Positions 8,593-20,893 of a stretch of 64,000 nucleotides of DNA are shown piece after piece. The translations under genes were made by a program, and so were the position numbers. The notes beneath the pieces are model-generated. The model worked only from the letters and a program-made list of their open reading frames with translations, had not been told where the DNA came from and did no database searches. Numbering within the stretch: position 1 is the stretch's first letter; the number at the start of each line of letters is the position of its first letter. This DNA is from Verrucomicrobiota bacterium (GTDB taxonomy: Bacteria > Verrucomicrobiota > Verrucomicrobiia > Chthoniobacterales > Terrimicrobiaceae): positions 95,378-159,377 of the forward strand of contig JAPLTF010000018.1 in assembly GCA_026398275.1 (NCBI GenBank). Direction: 5' to 3'.

Positions 8593-9561
8593 TTAATCGC
8601 GGCCGTCCAGGAACGGCTCGACTTCCAGCAGGGTTTCGCGCAGGGCGCGGTAGCCGAAGTGGCCCTGGCGGACGCGCAGCAGCCGGGAGCCCTTCCAGCG
8701 GGACGTGAGCAGCTTGAGTTCCTCGAGCGGGGAGACGCGGTCGTACAGGCCCGCGGTGATGATGATCTTTCCCGGATTGCAAAGCGGGACCCCGTGCAGC
8801 GGGGAGATCAGGTGGTCGTGGCGGACGATCTGGTTGCGCACATGGCCGAGCGCCCGCAGCGAGCGGCGCATCGAGGAGGCGCCGGGATTTTCCCAGATCG
8901 CCTTCTCGACGTTGACGATCGGCTGGACGAGGGCCATGAAGCGGAAATCGTGTTCCAGAAAGGAAAGCAGGGCGCCGGTCCATCCACCGTAGCTGGTGCC
9001 GATGATCGCGAACTCGCGCGTCCCCCGCGTCCGGAACAGGGCCATGAGCTGCCGCAGCTCGACCACCGCCTGCCGGAGCCCCTCGGCATTGCGCACGAGA
9101 TCCGCAGTAATCGCCAGCTCGCCGTTCAGCGTGGATTTCGGAGTCCGCGAGTAGTGGTAGGGGAGGTGGGGGAAGGCGACCGACCATCCGCGCCGGTTGA
9201 ACGTGGCGGCCACCCGCCGGTAACCGACATCGCTCGCGCTCATGAGCGCATGCAGCAACAGCAGGACCGGGGCGTTCTTTTTTTCGGCGGGATAAAAGTG
9301 GACGCGCACGCGGTCATTTTCCGGGAACCCGCTCGGGAGCGGCGTCTTCCACTCGATCCAGCCGCCGTGCTGCCGGTGGCTCGTGGTCTCGGGAATGCGG
9401 AAGTATTCCTCACGGGTCATCGGCGAGAACGCATCGAGATAGTCGGCCAGTTCCTTTTTGGTGCAGCTGTCCGCTCGCCGCCGCCACTGCAGGGCATTCA
9501 TCATGCCGCACATCGCACCGTCCATCCCCCACGATGCGGTCTTTTCCACGAGGCGCCTCAT
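8593..9561 (-). CDS. Alpha/beta hydrolase-fold protein
   Basis: The protein is 322 residues long. It contains an alpha/beta hydrolase core: LLLLHALMSAS (oxyanion loop region), the nucleophile elbow GTSYGGW with the serine in G-x-S-x-G, an aspartate candidate in AGLYDRVSP and a histidine in QGHFGYR. There is no clear signal peptide. The start at 9561 is fixed by an ATGA overlap with the stop of the upstream acyltransferase gene, so the two are translationally coupled. The substrate is unknown; the pairing with a phospholipid acyltransferase hints at a lipid or ester substrate. Confidence 0.8.
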   Translation of the reverse strand: MRRLVEKTASWGMDGAMCGMMNALQWRRRADSCTKKELADYLDAFSPMTREEYFRIPETTSHRQHGGWIEWKTPLPSGFPENDRVRVHFYPAEKKNAPVLLLLHALMSASDVGYRRVAATFNRRGWSVAFPHLPYHYSRTPKSTLNGELAITADLVRNAEGLRQAVVELRQLMALFRTRGTREFAIIGTSYGGWTGALLSFLEHDFRFMALVQPIVNVEKAIWENPGASSMRRSLRALGHVRNQIVRHDHLISPLHGVPLCNPGKIIITAGLYDRVSPLEELKLLTSRWKGSRLLRVRQGHFGYRALRETLLEVEPFLDGRD

Positions 9562-10301
9562 GGTTCGGACATCCTTTCGCGCGGTGAGTGCGGGAGATCG
9601 TTTTCTCCGAGCCCGCACTCGCGGACGAGATCGTCTTTCAGCCGCACGATGGCGGCGGCAAGGTCCCCGCGCATCTGCTCGCGCGCGGCCCCTCGGGATT
9701 TTTGGGCCGGCGGGTGGATCGCGGTGCCGACGGCGATATAGACCCGCGCCCTCCGCCACGGAATCCAGTTCTTTGCGTTGTAGAGGCGCTCGCTTCCGAG
9801 GATGACCACCGGCACAATCGGGCAGCCCGCATGCACGGCCAGCATGACCGCGCCGTCCCGGACCGGGGCTCCGGCCAGCATGGATTTCTCGCCGTCGCGG
9901 ATGCCGCCCTCGGGAAAGACCCCGATGACCCGGCCGATCGAAAGCCGCCGGAGCGCCTCCCGCAGCGCATGGCGGTCATCTCCGCCGCGGTCCACCGGAA
10001 TGACATCCAGCCAGTTGAACCCTGCCTTCGACCATCCGGTGCCGAAAAGTTCGGACATCGCAATCCAGTCGATCTTGCGCGGCAGCCATCCGCTCAGGAA
10101 CGGCGGGTCGAAATGGCTGATGTGATTCGAGGCCATGACAAAGGCCCCCGGGGGAGGCTTGTGAAAAATGACCCGCTTCACCCGCGCTCCCGTCGTGAGC
10201 AGGATCCGCAGCGAACCGACGACCAGGCAGTAGAAGAAAAGGTGGAAAAACGCGCTCAATCTGCCGGCGAAAATAGCCGACGATCCTCCATCGTGCCACA
10301 C
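9558..10301 (-). CDS. 1-acyl-sn-glycerol-3-phosphate acyltransferase family protein (PlsC-like)
   Basis: The 247-residue protein has the acyltransferase motif I as NHISHFD (H60, D65), motif III as FPEGGIRDG and motif IV around IVPVVILGSE, with an N-terminal hydrophobic helix (FFHLFFYCLVVGSLRILLTTG) that would anchor it to the inner membrane. PlsC enzymes acylate lysophosphatidic acid in phospholipid synthesis. The gene is transcribed divergently from ligA and its stop overlaps the start of the hydrolase gene. Other lysophospholipid acyltransferase roles remain possible. Confidence 0.9.
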   Translation of the reverse strand: MWHDGGSSAIFAGRLSAFFHLFFYCLVVGSLRILLTTGARVKRVIFHKPPPGAFVMASNHISHFDPPFLSGWLPRKIDWIAMSELFGTGWSKAGFNWLDVIPVDRGGDDRHALREALRRLSIGRVIGVFPEGGIRDGEKSMLAGAPVRDGAVMLAVHAGCPIVPVVILGSERLYNAKNWIPWRRARVYIAVGTAIHPPAQKSRGAAREQMRGDLAAAIVRLKDDLVRECGLGENDLPHSPRERMSEP

Positions 10302-10346
10302 GGAATCTCCGGAGATTTTCTCATGTGCGCGGGCGGAGGATTTTGA

Positions 10347-12359
<2,013 letters not shown>

Positions 12360-12371
12360 GGGGCGCATCTC

Positions 12372-12473
12372 CCGAAAGTTGCAAACACGCTTCTTGCGGG
12401 AGCGTGGGCGTCCCGCCCGCATGCCCAACCGAGCGGGCAGGATGCCCGCGCTCCTTTGGTTTGCAACTTTCGG
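12372..12473. repeat. Palindromic intergenic element with 15-bp terminal inverted repeats
   Basis: The ends are perfect inverted copies: CCGAAAGTTGCAAAC at 12372-12386 and GTTTGCAACTTTCGG at 12459-12473. The interior is itself rich in G+C palindromes, such as GCGGGCA-GGA-TGCCCGC near 12433-12449. The right half of the motif GGAGC...GGCGTCCCGCC (12399-12420) recurs in a variant form at 29780-29799. This fits a dispersed REP/MITE-like element. It could also stop ligA transcription as a long hairpin. Confidence 0.75.
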
Positions 12474-12550
12474 CGATGCGTCCCCGCCCGAGCATGGAGA
12501 TGATAAATGGTTTGATGATCCCTTGTCCGGGGGTTACTGAATAGCCGTCC

Positions 12551-13735
12551 ATGCACCCGACTCCGTTTCAAAAGAAGCTATTCTGGGCGGCGCTCACGGC
12601 GGTCTCGGCCTATGTGATCGGGTATATCCTGTTCCGGGTGGGGGGCATCCTAGTCGAGGCCATATCCTTTTTGCAGCCGGTCCTGATCCCGGTGGCGATC
12701 TCTGCGATCCTCGCCTTCCTCCTCGAGCCGGTCGTCCAATGGCTCATGCGTTTCCGGATTTCGCGGATCTTCAGCATCATCATCGTGTATCTGGCAGTGA
12801 TAGCCATTTTTGCGGGCATCCTGATCTGGATCCTTCCGGCCGCCTACCGCCAGGGCAACGTCTTCCTCAAGGACTTTCCGTCCTACTCGCAAAAAGCCCA
12901 GAAGCTCGCGATCTCCGCGATGGACCGCCTGCACACGCTTTCGGAGAATCCGCTCTTCAAGAGCCCCGATGATCCCACGCAGAGCAGGGACCAGTTCACC
13001 GCGTTTGCGGCCAAGAGCATCAGCGAGGCCGGAACATGGCTCCAGCAGAAGGTGCCGGATCTGGCGCTGGAGTCGGGGAAATTCGTGCAGCGAAGCCTGG
13101 GCGGATTCCTCGGCGTGTTCGGATTTCTCCTCAGCCTGATCCTCGTCCCGATCTTCCTGTTCTTCTTTTTAAAGGAAAGCCCGTCGATCACGAGCAACTG
13201 GAGCCAATACCTTCCGATGCGGGCCTCCCCGCTGAAAATCGAGATCGTCTCGCTCGTGGGCGAGATCAACTCCTACCTCGTCAGCTTTTTCCGCGGCCAG
13301 TTGATCGTGAGCATGATCGACGGGGTGATGATCGCGACCGCCCTTCTGGTGATGGGCCTCGATTTCGCGGTCCTCATCGGCCTCATGGTCGGCGTCCTCG
13401 GGCTCATCCCCTACCTTGGAATGATGATCACATGGATTCCCGCCGTGATCATCGCCGGGGCGCAATTCCAGGACTTCGCGCATCCGTTCTGGGTCACGGT
13501 GATCTTCATCGTCGCCAACAACATCGACGGCATGGTGGTCGCCCCGAAGATCGTGGGCGACTCGGTCGGCCTGCATCCGCTGACGGTGATCCTCTCGGTG
13601 CTTGCTTGGAGCCTGATACTCGGGGGGCTTCTCGGAGCCCTGCTGGCGGTCCCGCTGACGGCCACATTGAAGGTGCTGCTGAAGCGCTATTTCTGGGACA
13701 AACCGCTTGCGCCGAATTCCCCCTCATCGGCCTGA
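12551..13735 (+). CDS. AI-2E family transporter / PerM-like permease
   Basis: The 394 residues have the AI-2E exporter (PerM, YdiK) layout: N-terminal paired membrane helices (AVSAYVIGYILFRVG, LIPVAISAILAFLLEPV, IIIVYLAVIAIFAGILIWIL), a long soluble segment (about 110-190), and a C-terminal cluster of helices with the family pattern GVLGLIPYLGMMITWIPAVI and NNIDGMVVAPKIVGDSVGLHP. It is an inner-membrane protein. Family members export a range of small molecules or sodium; the autoinducer role is only established for a few, so the substrate is open. Confidence 0.88.
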   Translation: MHPTPFQKKLFWAALTAVSAYVIGYILFRVGGILVEAISFLQPVLIPVAISAILAFLLEPVVQWLMRFRISRIFSIIIVYLAVIAIFAGILIWILPAAYRQGNVFLKDFPSYSQKAQKLAISAMDRLHTLSENPLFKSPDDPTQSRDQFTAFAAKSISEAGTWLQQKVPDLALESGKFVQRSLGGFLGVFGFLLSLILVPIFLFFFLKESPSITSNWSQYLPMRASPLKIEIVSLVGEINSYLVSFFRGQLIVSMIDGVMIATALLVMGLDFAVLIGLMVGVLGLIPYLGMMITWIPAVIIAGAQFQDFAHPFWVTVIFIVANNIDGMVVAPKIVGDSVGLHPLTVILSVLAWSLILGGLLGALLAVPLTATLKVLLKRYFWDKPLAPNSPSSA

Positions 13736-13740
13736 GAAGC

Positions 13741-15171
13741 TCAGAGCGGCAGCGTCTCATACCCGAGGCAGAGGTAAATCGTCATCTCGCGGCCGTCGGG
13801 CGTCGCAATTTTGCGGTAGGGCTGAACATCCTGGAACGCCCCCTTGATCGTCTGCGGCAGCTCGCGTCCGAGAAAAACCGCATTCCGTCCGATGAAGGGA
13901 TTCACCCCCTTCTGTTCCTGAAAATACTCATCGGCGACCCGATCGCTCTCGACAAAGTCGGCATACGACGGCCAGACGCCGAACTGGTTCGATAGGTCGG
14001 GGGACTCCGGGACGAATACCGGCGGATACGCCCCATCCCCCGGAAGATAATACCCCAGCACCGCGGCCAGGTTCGCATCCTCCGCAATAAAAAATCCTCC
14101 GCCCTCCGCCGCCGGAAGGTCACGGGCCGCGGCATGGATTTCCCCAGCCATCTCTTTCCACGAAATCCGCCCGCCCGCCCAGAGCACATACCCGCAGGTC
14201 AGCAGCGAGACCGCCGCCACAAATCCCCCGAGGGGAGCCGCGAACGACTTTTTCCGAATCGAGGAGATCCCGAATGCGGCCAGCGGAACGAAACCGAACA
14301 AACCCGCTGGAGCAGCATCTCCCCCCCGCAGCAGGACGTAAAAGCTCCAGGCCCAGGCCACCCCGCAAGCCGCAACGACAAATGCGGCCCGCCCGTGCCG
14401 CCGGGCATCGTGGATCAGAAACCCCAACCCGATGACGATGGCCGCGAAGACCGGCACCGAGAACGCCATCGCAAAACCACCGAGGCTTTCAAGAAAAGGA
14501 ACCGCCCGGAATTCCCACGCCGTCTTCCAAGTCCCTCCCGCAACCGGAATCCATTCGAGCGAGGCATTCCAGATGAGAGCCGGAAGCAGGGCGAGGACGC
14601 AGGCGCCCACGACAAACACAAAGCCGAAAAGATCCGCAGGCGTGCGGTGCCGGGCACTGGAGAGCCCTCCTATCAGAAGCCCCGCCGGCACCAAAACCGC
14701 CTCGTATCGGAACAGCAGCCCCACTCCAAAAAAAAGCCCCGCGCCCGCCCAGGCCCACCGGTTGCCGTCCCACGCCACCCGCGCAAAGACCAGGCCCGCC
14801 AGAACGGAGACCAGCGCGGGCATCAGGGGGCCGATCTGCGCGGCGGAGATGTTGAAAACCGGAAGCACGTTGAGCAGGACCACGCACCAGCCGGCGATGG
14901 GCGCATCGTAAATCCGGCGCACGAAGAGCCAGGCCGTGCAGCTGCAAAAAAATCCGAGCACCGGCCAGAACAGCCGCGCGACCTCGAAGCTCTCCCCGAA
15001 CGCCCGCACCAGAAATGCGGTGCCGGCCGGCCCGTCGAAATACCCTGCCGCCAGGCGGTGCGAGCACATCCAATAATACGCCTCGGAGGGCGCAACCTCA
15101 TGGGTCAAAATCCACGCCGCGCGCAGCGCGGTCGCCAGCAGGAGGAGGGGCAGCAGATATTTCGTCTTCAT
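13741..15171 (-). CDS. ArnT/PMT-like membrane glycosyltransferase (GT39/GT83 type)
   Basis: The 476-residue protein has about ten membrane segments and the GT-C signature near the N-terminus: HEVAPSEAYYWMCSHRLAAGYFDGPAG, where the acidic residue and the YYW...GYFDGP stretch match the first periplasmic loop of ArnT/PMT enzymes. These move a sugar from a polyprenyl-phosphate carrier to lipid A, protein or glycan. A Met further upstream (15381) would be buried in the PAP2 gene; the ATG at 15171 makes an ATGA overlap with the PAP2 stop, which decides the start. Pairing with a PAP2 phosphatase suggests carrier recycling. Confidence 0.85.
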   Translation of the reverse strand: MKTKYLLPLLLLATALRAAWILTHEVAPSEAYYWMCSHRLAAGYFDGPAGTAFLVRAFGESFEVARLFWPVLGFFCSCTAWLFVRRIYDAPIAGWCVVLLNVLPVFNISAAQIGPLMPALVSVLAGLVFARVAWDGNRWAWAGAGLFFGVGLLFRYEAVLVPAGLLIGGLSSARHRTPADLFGFVFVVGACVLALLPALIWNASLEWIPVAGGTWKTAWEFRAVPFLESLGGFAMAFSVPVFAAIVIGLGFLIHDARRHGRAAFVVAACGVAWAWSFYVLLRGGDAAPAGLFGFVPLAAFGISSIRKKSFAAPLGGFVAAVSLLTCGYVLWAGGRISWKEMAGEIHAAARDLPAAEGGGFFIAEDANLAAVLGYYLPGDGAYPPVFVPESPDLSNQFGVWPSYADFVESDRVADEYFQEQKGVNPFIGRNAVFLGRELPQTIKGAFQDVQPYRKIATPDGREMTIYLCLGYETLPL

Positions 15172-15815
15172 CAGGCCAGAAGCGAGGGGTGTTTGACATG
15201 CCACGACGGAAACCATCGCGCCCCCCATTTGCGCCAGGAGGCCTCCAGAACGGCAACGACAAAAAGTGCAATGCCGGCCCCCAGAAAACACGAGACCGCG
15301 ACATCCACCGGCCAGTGCGAACCCACGTAGATCCGGCTGTAGGCCACGAGCGATGCCGGCAGAAACGCCAGCCATCCCCACCTGCGGTAAAAGAGCGCGA
15401 CGACCATCGCCAGCGCAAAGTTGTTCGAGGCATGGCCGGACGGAAAGGAGTTCCCCTTCGAGGGCCGGATGCCGGGTTGCGAATACTCCTCCTTCAGCGG
15501 CTTTCCCACCGCGAGAAACCGGGGCGTCGCCTTCGCAAGGTCCAGCGTGCGGGCTCCGACGAGCTCTTCATGCGGGCGTGGCCGCCCGATCATGTTCTTC
15601 AACGAATCCACGACCACCCCATCCGTGATGCCGACCGACAGCCCGACGGCCAGCAGCATCGCCCTGGCCCGGAATCCCCCGAAGACCAGAATCGCAAGCC
15701 CCCCCGCAACCATGAACGGCCACCAGAAATCCCAGCTCGATGCCACCGCCATCACCATGTCCAACGCAGGGTGCGCCCAGGAATGGTTGATGAGGTAGAA
15801 CGCTTCCGTGTCCAT
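15171..15815 (-). CDS. PAP2-family membrane phosphatase
   Basis: All three PAP2 motifs are present: K-x6-RP as KNMIGRPRP, PSGH in FPSGHASN, and SR-x5-H-x3-D in SRIYVGSHWPVD. Several hydrophobic segments place it in the membrane with the active site outward. It is translationally coupled to the GT39-like gene, so an undecaprenyl-pyrophosphate or lipid A 1-phosphate phosphatase role is likely. I chose the ATG at 15815 (MDTEAFYLIN, 214 residues) because PAP2 proteins usually start close to this point; an in-frame ATG at 15908 would add 31 residues. Confidence 0.85.
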   Translation of the reverse strand: MDTEAFYLINHSWAHPALDMVMAVASSWDFWWPFMVAGGLAILVFGGFRARAMLLAVGLSVGITDGVVVDSLKNMIGRPRPHEELVGARTLDLAKATPRFLAVGKPLKEEYSQPGIRPSKGNSFPSGHASNNFALAMVVALFYRRWGWLAFLPASLVAYSRIYVGSHWPVDVAVSCFLGAGIALFVVAVLEASWRKWGARWFPSWHVKHPSLLA

Positions 15816-15943
15816 GCAGGTTCCCACTGTGGCCGCTTCAAACGAAAATGTGAAATAAATCCGGCGGAGGCCGCGATCCACCAATTTCTCCAAAAAAGAG
15901 ATTTCCAACCGCCGGCCGGAAGTGTCCTCTGTTGTCTGAACTT

Positions 15944-16690
15944 ATGAACAGATTTGAGAATCAGGCAGCCATTGTCACGGGAGCAGGCCGGGGGATCGGC
16001 GAAGCCATCGCGAAGCGCCTCGCCGGCGAAGGAGCGAAGATTGCAGTCGTCAGCCGCACGGAATCGAATTCCGTCAGGACGGCGGAGGCGATCAATGCGG
16101 CGCACCCGGGATGCGCGCGGCCCTACGCGGTGGACGTGGCGGATTTTGATGCCGTGCAGAAAACCGGCGAGCAGATCATCGCCGACTTCGGGCGCTGCGA
16201 CGTCCTCGTCAACAATGCCGGGATCACCCGCGACACGCTCGCCATGCGGATGTCGAGCGAGGATTGGGATGTCGTCCTCGACACCAACCTCAAGGGCGCT
16301 TTCAATTTCATCCGCTCGATGCTCCGCCCGATGGTCAAGCAGCGGTCCGGCCGCATCATCAACATCAGCTCGGTGAGCGGGCTCATGGGCCTCGCAGGGC
16401 AGGCGAATTACGCCGCCAGCAAGGCCGGGCTCATCGGCATGAGCAAGAGCATCGCCCGAGAAATCGCCAGCCGCGGCATCACGGTCAACGTCATCGCCCC
16501 GGGATTCATCGAGACCGATATGACATCGGTCCTCGGCGAAGAGGTCCGCAAGGGCGCCCTCGCACAGATCCCGCTCTCGAAATTCGGTGCCGGGGAGGAC
16601 ATCGCCGCCGCGGTCGCGTTCCTCGCCAGCCCGGAAGCCTCGTTCATCACCGGGCAGGTCCTCGCGGTGGACGGCGGGATGAGCATGTAG
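15944..16690 (+). CDS. fabG: 3-oxoacyl-ACP reductase (SDR family)
   Basis: A classic short-chain dehydrogenase of 248 residues: cofactor motif TGAGRGIGEAIA, NNAGITRD, catalytic S143 (ISSVSG), Y156 and K160 (YAASK), and the FabG-type end FITGQVLAVDGGMSM. The reaction is NADPH-dependent reduction of 3-oxoacyl-ACP in fatty-acid elongation. The ATG at 15944 gives the standard amino end MNRFENQAAIVTGA; a TTG at 15932 is the alternative. It is divergent from the PAP2 gene. The acpP gene that often follows fabG is not here. Confidence 0.92.
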   Translation: MNRFENQAAIVTGAGRGIGEAIAKRLAGEGAKIAVVSRTESNSVRTAEAINAAHPGCARPYAVDVADFDAVQKTGEQIIADFGRCDVLVNNAGITRDTLAMRMSSEDWDVVLDTNLKGAFNFIRSMLRPMVKQRSGRIINISSVSGLMGLAGQANYAASKAGLIGMSKSIAREIASRGITVNVIAPGFIETDMTSVLGEEVRKGALAQIPLSKFGAGEDIAAAVAFLASPEASFITGQVLAVDGGMSM

Positions 16691-16930
16691 GGCGGCTCAG
16701 CCTGTTCAGCAAAATGCTCCAGCAACGCGGGGGGCGAAGTTGTCCGTCTTCTTTTCCTTCACCGCTCATACGCCCCGGCCTTTGATTTGGTTCAAGAGCA
16801 CGTGACGGGTCCACCCGCATTGTCCGGTGGCCCGAAGAGATACTGCCCGGCAAAACAACCCGGGATAGCGGTGTGGTGATGCGACCGAAAAATAATGGAA
16901 AAAACTTCTTGCCCATCCGGAAAACCTGAA
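16691..16930. other. Intergenic region after fabG, no gene seen
   Basis: About 240 bases without a convincing ORF or structure on either strand. It separates fabG from the candidate small RNA at 16940-17000. No conserved repeat was recognised. Confidence 0.5.
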
Positions 16931-16939
16931 TATGGTGGA

Positions 16940-16999
16940 CAGCGTTCTGGGGGGAACAGTAGGCCGTCGTAACATTCGTTGCGGCGGCCTACATTTTTT
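16940..16999 (+). ncRNA. Candidate small RNA or leader transcript upstream of xylB
   Basis: A promoter-like pair TTGCCC (-35) and TATGGT (-10) with a 16-nt spacer lies at about 16911-16938. It is followed by roughly 60 nt ending in a strong intrinsic terminator at 16959-16999. No ORF fits in the transcript. It could be a free-standing small RNA or an attenuated leader of xylB, whose start is 67 nt further on. This is inferred from sequence signals only. Confidence 0.4.
16959..16999 (+). terminator. Intrinsic terminator
   Basis: Stem arms GTAGGCCGTCG (16959-16969) and CGGCGGCCTAC (16982-16992) pair over 11 bp with one G-U, 12-nt loop, followed by A and six T (16994-16999). Confidence 0.82.
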
Positions 17000-17065
17000 A
17001 TGGCGTGAAGTCTTCATCGACGAAAGTTGATCGGACGCTATGCTGGGAGCCGATCTTCACCACCC

Positions 17066-18552
<1,487 letters not shown>

Positions 18553-18553
<1 letters not shown>

Positions 18554-19119
18554 TGCGCGTCGTTTTGGCAGCGACCGGAGCAAGCGGCACGATCTATTTG
18601 CAGCGGCTCCTGGATTACCTCTCGGGCCCGGAGCACGAGTTGCATCTGGTGCTCACCCCGTATGCCAAACAGGTCGTCCACGAGGAGGCCGGCGAGCTGC
18701 GACTGCCGCCAAATGTCACCGAACATTCCGACAAGAGCATGAACGCGCCGTTCGCCAGCGGCTCGGCGCTTTTTGATGCGATGGTCGTCTGCCCGTGCTC
18801 GATGGGAACCCTTGGCCGGATCGCAGCCGGCACGAGCGAGACGCTCACCCTCCGCGCAGCCGATGTCTTTTTGAAGGAGCGCCGCAAGCTCATCCTCGTG
18901 CCCCGGGAAACCCCCTGGAGCCTGATCCATGCTAAAAATGCGCTGACGGTGATCGAGGCAGGTGCCATCCTGCTCCCTGCCATGCCCTCGTTTTACAGCA
19001 GGCCAAAGACGTTCGAGGAACTCGCGGACACCGTCGTCTGGAGGATCCTCGACCAGATCGGCATCCACCCGCCGAATGCCCGCAGGTGGCAGGAGACCGG
19101 AGATGAAAACGGAATATGA
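18553..19119 (+). CDS. ubiX: Flavin prenyltransferase UbiX
   Basis: The 188-residue protein starts with the FMN/prenyl-phosphate binding motif VLAATGASGTIYLQRLL and contains VVCPCSMGTLGRIAAGTSETL and LVPRETPWSLIHAKNAL, all diagnostic of UbiX. It attaches a dimethylallyl group to FMN, producing the cofactor for UbiD-type decarboxylases. The length matches the family. No ubiD is in the window. The gene overlaps the end of xylB by one base and overlaps the next gene by 17 nt. Confidence 0.94.
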
Positions 19120-20353
19120 TGTCGCGGTGATCGGCGGGGGGCCGGCGGGCAGCACCGCCGCCACCCTGCTCGCCCGGTCCGGTCGCAAAGTCGTCCTCTT
19201 TGAGAAGGACCGCTTCCCGCGTTTCCATATCGGCGAATCCCTGCTCCCGCGATCGATGTCCACCTTCGCCAGATCCGGGGTGCTGGAAAAAATCGAGGCG
19301 GCCGGGTTTGTGAAAAAATTCGGAGCCCAGATCGCATCCGGCTGCGGAAGCGGGGAATCGAAGTTTTATTTCAAGGACGGGTTCCGTCCGAAGGGCGACC
19401 ATGCGTTCCAGGTCGAGAGGGCGGAGTTCGACAAAATCCTGCTCGATCATGCGGCGGAAAACGGGGTGGAGGTTCACGAGGGAACGAAAGTCGAGGGAGT
19501 GGAATTTCCGCCCGGCGGAGTCCTGCTGCGGACCTCAAAAACCTCATACCCGGCCTCGTATGTCCTCGACTGCTCCGGAAGGAACACGCTTCTCGCCTCG
19601 AAGCTGGATCTGAAGACGACCTACGACGGCCTCCATAAATTCGCCCTTTACGCCCACTATGAAAATGTGGACCGGCCGGACGGCATGGATGGCACGCTCA
19701 CCCGGATGGTGCGCGCGAAGGATCGCTGGTTCTGGATGATCCCGCTCAGCCCGACAAAAATGAGCATCGGGGTGGTCATGGACACCGCGGCCGTGCGGGC
19801 CATGCCGCAGACGCCGGAGGCGATCCTGCAGGAAAGCCTGGACAGCCTCCCGGTCATGAAAAACCGCATGGCCAGGAGCACCCGCTGCACGCCGGTGTAT
19901 GCCAGCGGGGACTACTCCTACAGGATCACCTCGCTTCACGGCGACCGCTGGCTTCTCGCGGGGGATTCCGCGGGATTCATCGATCCGGTTTTCAGCAGCG
20001 GGATTTTCCTCGGCGTCCTCGGGGCAGAGCAGGCGGCCGGCGCGCTCAACGCGGCGCTCGACCATCCCGGACTCCGGGCAAAAAGTTTCGACCTCTACCA
20101 GCGCAAGATGCAGAAGGTGCTGAAAATCTACCTCGCCTTCGTCCGGGCCTGGTATCGACAGGAATTCGTGGAGACGGTCCTAAGCCCTGCAAACATCCTC
20201 GAAATTGTTCCCGCCGTGAACGCCGTGCTCGCCGGAAATATCGGAGACTCGTTCTCGCTCACCTGGCGGCTCGCGCTCTTCCGCACGATCGTCGGCATCC
20301 AGCGCTTCGTTCCGCTCTGCCCCCGCCTCACCCTCCAGCCGGATTCCCCATGA
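19103..20353 (+). CDS. FAD-dependent oxidoreductase, tryptophan-halogenase/geranylgeranyl-reductase-like
   Basis: The 416 residues open with the Rossmann FAD motif VAVIGGGPAGSTAATLLARSG, then FEKDRFPRFHIGESLLPRS, which is the pattern of flavin halogenases and related monooxygenases. WFWMIPLSPTKMSIGVVMD resembles the W-x-W-x-I-P loop that keeps halogenases from acting as monooxygenases, and LAGDSAGFIDPVFSSGIFLG is the second FAD motif. A halogenase lysine cannot be assigned with confidence. The start at 19103 follows AGGAGA and overlaps ubiX. Reductase, oxidase and halogenase functions all remain open. Confidence 0.82.
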   Translation: MKTEYDVAVIGGGPAGSTAATLLARSGRKVVLFEKDRFPRFHIGESLLPRSMSTFARSGVLEKIEAAGFVKKFGAQIASGCGSGESKFYFKDGFRPKGDHAFQVERAEFDKILLDHAAENGVEVHEGTKVEGVEFPPGGVLLRTSKTSYPASYVLDCSGRNTLLASKLDLKTTYDGLHKFALYAHYENVDRPDGMDGTLTRMVRAKDRWFWMIPLSPTKMSIGVVMDTAAVRAMPQTPEAILQESLDSLPVMKNRMARSTRCTPVYASGDYSYRITSLHGDRWLLAGDSAGFIDPVFSSGIFLGVLGAEQAAGALNAALDHPGLRAKSFDLYQRKMQKVLKIYLAFVRAWYRQEFVETVLSPANILEIVPAVNAVLAGNIGDSFSLTWRLALFRTIVGIQRFVPLCPRLTLQPDSP

Positions 20354-20841
20354 AAAAACTCCTGCCCCTCCTGCCCCTCCTGCTCCTGCTCGCCGGCTGC
20401 GCCTCGCAGCCGGATGCCGCCAACTGGACTCCCCCGATCCAAAACTCCCGCGCCACATTCCTCTGGAAGCACCGCGGAGGAACGCTCGCAGGCGAGGCGG
20501 ACATCACGAATGACGTGCGCGGAAATGTCGAGATCCGCCTCACGAAAGACCTTCCCAAACCGCTCCTCGAGATCACCTCGATGACCGACGGCCACTTCTC
20601 CGCCACAGGGCCGCTCGCCGGTGGCGGATGGTCGGGGGACGCCTCCCGCTCCCCGGTCCGCTTCAGCCTCTGGACCGCCCTTGCAGCCGCATGGCGGGGC
20701 GCTTACCCGGCGCGGGACGGACGGCAGGAAGTCCACACCGACAGCTACCGCGCCGCCGTCTGGAAGGAATCCGGACGGATCCGCGAGCTCAGCGTCAGCT
20801 CCAGCGACAACGGCGAAGTCATCCGCCTGGTTTTTCGCTGA
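20350..20841 (+). CDS. Small outer-envelope lipoprotein of unknown function
   Basis: A lipoprotein signal (LLPLLPLLLLLAGC, lipid-accepting C17) is followed by about 145 residues with beta-rich character (ATFLWKHRGGTLAGEADITNDVRGN ... LEITSMTDGHFSATGPLAGGGW). I do not recognise the family, although DUF3261- or LolB-like beta-sheet lipoproteins have a similar size. The start overlaps the previous stop as ATGA, so it is coupled to the flavoprotein gene. Confidence 0.78.
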   Translation: MKKLLPLLPLLLLLAGCASQPDAANWTPPIQNSRATFLWKHRGGTLAGEADITNDVRGNVEIRLTKDLPKPLLEITSMTDGHFSATGPLAGGGWSGDASRSPVRFSLWTALAAAWRGAYPARDGRQEVHTDSYRAAVWKESGRIRELSVSSSDNGEVIRLVFR

Positions 20842-20893
20842 TCCCGCTCCGGCGCGCCCGGTATACCCCATTTTCAGCGCAACAGATTTTCCC

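Noticed and set aside
15932..15943. TTG start for fabG
   Set aside because: Possible, but the ATG at 15944 gives the usual FabG amino end; the four extra codons have no support.
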